Assembly (NCBI GenBank): GCA_902494465.1
Contig: CABUTH010000010.1
Span: forward strand, 1-23,203
Direction: 5' to 3'
From: an uncultured Collinsella sp.
GTDB lineage: Bacteria > Actinomycetota > Coriobacteriia > Coriobacteriales > Coriobacteriaceae
DNA length: 23,203 nt
The stretch's first letter is position 1. The number at the start of each line of letters is the position of its first letter. This document shows, in pieces, positions 21,862-23,203 of the stretch. Below the pieces are notes generated by a model. That model ran no database searches. It was not told where the DNA came from and saw only the letters and a program-made list of their open reading frames with translations. A program made the position numbers and the translations under genes.

Positions 21862-23067
21862 TTACTTGACCTCGATGAGCTCGTACTTGCTCGTGCCCAG
21901 GCCGATCTTCTCGGCGTGCGCGATGCACACGCGCCAGTCGGTGTCGGGATGCGTGATGCAGAAGGGGTCCTTGGCCTGCTCGCCCTCCAGATGCTCGTGG
22001 TTGTGCTCCATCTTGGCCGCGCTATCGGTGAGCTCGGTGTTGGGCAGCGGCTCGGATGCCATGACAGCATCGGCGCAGGCCTGGTCGATGGCGACCGGGT
22101 CGAAGCTCGCGAACATGCCGATATCGTTGACGATAGGCGTGTCGTTTTCGGGATGGCAATCGCAGTTGGGGCTGATATCCATGGCAAGCGAGATATGGAA
22201 GCTCGGGCGGCCGTCGACAACGGCCTTGGTGTACTCAGCGATTTTACAGTTGAGCACGTCGGCCGCGGCGTCATAGCCGGGCTTGATGCAATCCTGGTTG
22301 CATGCCGCAATGCAGCGTCCGCAGCCCACGCAGCGATCGTGGTCGATGGTGGCCACGTGCACCGTGCGAGTAGCGCCGCTGGCAAGCTCGCGCTCGCGGG
22401 TGTCGTCGAACGAGATAGCGTCGTGCGCGCAGATCTTTTCGCAGGCACGGCAGCCAACGCAGTGCTCGGTCGAGACGTTCGGCTTGCCGGCGGCATGCTG
22501 CTCCATCTTGCCGGCACGGCTGCCGCCTCCCATGCCCAGGTTCTTCATGGCGCCGCCAAAACCGGCCTGCTCATGACCCTTAAAGTGGGTGAGGCTGATC
22601 ACGATATCGGCATCCATGAGCGCCTGACCGATCTTGGCCTCGTGCACGTACTCGCCGCCCTCGACCGGAACGAGTGCCTCGTCGGTGCCCTTGAGGCCGT
22701 CGGCAATGATGATCTGGCAACCCGTAGCATACGGGGTAAAGCCGTTCTGGTAGGCGGTATCGATGTGCTCGAGCGCGTTTTTGCGGCTACCGACATAGAG
22801 CGTATTGCAGTCGGTGAGGAAGGGCTTGCCGCCCAGCTCCTTCACGACATCCGCGACGGCGCGGGCGTAGTTGGGGCGCAAAAAGCTCAGGTTGCCCAAC
22901 TCGCCAAAGTGAATCTTGATGGCGACGAACTTGTTCTCAAAGTCGATCTGCTCGATACCGGCGTGACGGATGAGGCGCTTGAGCTTGTCAAGCTGGCTCT
23001 CGCGAGCATGCGTGCGCAGGTTGGTGAAGTACACCTTAGCGGGTGCTGCGGGTGCAGTTGCGGTCAT
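21862..23067 (-). CDS. DUF362 protein with two [4Fe-4S] ferredoxin motifs
   Basis: 401 residues. The DUF362 part (about 10-185) contains KIHFGELGNLSFLRP, the conserved SLTHFKGHEQAGFGGAMKNLG and GGGSRAGKMEQH. It is followed by an inserted bacterial ferredoxin domain with two complete CxxCxxCxxxC motifs: Cys203, 206, 209, 213 and Cys246, 249, 252, 256. The C-terminal part (about 260-401) returns to DUF362 (NDIGMFASFDPVAIDQA). Members are abundant in anaerobes and are assumed to be soluble iron-sulfur electron carriers or redox enzymes; none in this group has a firm function known to me. ATG at 23067 is behind GAGGGG with an 8-base gap. It is a single gene ending at a shared terminator. No redox partner lies in the window. 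Confidence 0.9.
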   Translation of the reverse strand: MTATAPAAPAKVYFTNLRTHARESQLDKLKRLIRHAGIEQIDFENKFVAIKIHFGELGNLSFLRPNYARAVADVVKELGGKPFLTDCNTLYVGSRKNALEHIDTAYQNGFTPYATGCQIIIADGLKGTDEALVPVEGGEYVHEAKIGQALMDADIVISLTHFKGHEQAGFGGAMKNLGMGGGSRAGKMEQHAAGKPNVSTEHCVGCRACEKICAHDAISFDDTRERELASGATRTVHVATIDHDRCVGCGRCIAACNQDCIKPGYDAAADVLNCKIAEYTKAVVDGRPSFHISLAMDISPNCDCHPENDTPIVNDIGMFASFDPVAIDQACADAVMASEPLPNTELTDSAAKMEHNHEHLEGEQAKDPFCITHPDTDWRVCIAHAEKIGLGTSKYELIEVK

Positions 23068-23109
23068 AGATATATCCCCTCGGTCTATATGGCGTTACAG
23101 ACATAGAGG

Positions 23110-23140
23110 ATGGTACCAGTTAAAGCAGAGTTAAAGTCAA
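23110..23140 (-). promoter_or_regulatory. Candidate promoter of the DUF362 gene
   Basis: Minus-strand TTGACT (23140-23135), 19 bases, TACCAT (23115-23110). The -35 is good (5 of 6), the -10 is moderate and the spacer long. It lies 43 bases upstream of the start codon. Confidence 0.35.
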
Positions 23141-23151
23141 GTACGGCACCT

Positions 23152-23197
23152 AGTCATTGGGGACGCTCTTAGTCATTGGGGACAGACTTAAATGACT
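23152..23197. repeat. Tandem 19-bp GGGGAC repeat with terminal palindrome
   Basis: AGTCATTGGGGACGCTCTT (23152-23170) is followed directly by AGTCATTGGGGACAGACTT (23171-23189), 16 of 19 identical. The second copy forms an inverted repeat AGTCATT (23171-23177)/AATGACT (23191-23197). The same words occur in the repeat at 14756-14787. Likely member of a genome-wide extragenic palindrome family. Confidence 0.65.
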
Positions 23198-23203
23198 GAA
23201 ACC

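Noticed and set aside
1..23203. CRISPR arrays, tRNA or rRNA genes, intact insertion sequences
   Set aside because: No regularly spaced repeat series, no tRNA-like cloverleaf and no transposase reading frame were seen.

Overview
The window is GC-rich, gene-dense bacterial chromosome. Strong Shine-Dalgarno sites, gene content (split transketolase, PRC-barrel/YtxH pair, an Nramp protein of the Mg-type clade, DUF362 ferredoxin) and 'GGGGAC' intergenic palindromes suggest an anaerobic gut actinobacterium of the Coriobacteriia, most likely Collinsella or a close relative. This assignment is inference from gene style; no rRNA or marker gene is present. No prophage, CRISPR array, tRNA or intact transposase was seen.

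Region 1 (about 1-6350, minus strand) is a sugar-catabolic locus. A LacI-type regulator has its own terminator. After it come an L-fucose/L-arabinose-isomerase-like protein, a two-subunit transketolase (N half, then C half, overlapping by 8 bases) and an FGGY kinase with a glycerol-kinase-like active site. Isomerase, kinase and split transketolase is the logic of the known D-apiose transketolase route and, without the kinase, of the sulfo-transketolase route. The true substrate is open, and no transporter lies in the window. Both promoter regions share A/T-rich boxes that look like operators of the LacI protein.

Region 2 (6421-8395, minus) is a ribokinase-nucleoside hydrolase pair that would turn ribonucleosides into ribose 5-phosphate. 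Opposite it, 8583-10799 (plus) encodes an OafA/OatA-like membrane O-acyltransferase with a C-terminal SGNH domain. The 545 bases that follow are non-coding and hold a terminator, a palindromic repeat and a roughly 230-base AT-rich element bounded by 32-base inverted repeats.

Region 3 (11345-14790, minus) is a probable magnesium operon. A PRC-MgtE_N-CBS-membrane protein starts at a TTG codon behind a structured leader of about 200 nt with a short overlapping upstream ORF. It is followed 8 bases later by an Nramp homologue whose metal-site motifs differ from Mn/Fe Nramps and resemble the Mg-type (NRMT) clade.

Region 4 (14789-20577, minus) holds a membrane-anchored NodB-like protein that has lost its metal-binding histidines, a YtxH/PRC-barrel pair, a protein resembling the N-terminal domain of cyanophycin synthetase with an acidic tail, a CNNM/CorC-type protein and a hemolysin III (PAQR) protein. 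CNNM proteins are also tied to Mg2+, so three Mg2+-related genes lie within about 8.5 kb.

Region 5 (20577-23203) has a plus-strand membrane-anchored alpha/beta hydrolase with a good promoter and two copies of a 14-base operator-like box, a bidirectional terminator, and a minus-strand DUF362 protein with two [4Fe-4S] motifs. The window ends in a tandem/palindromic GGGGAC repeat.
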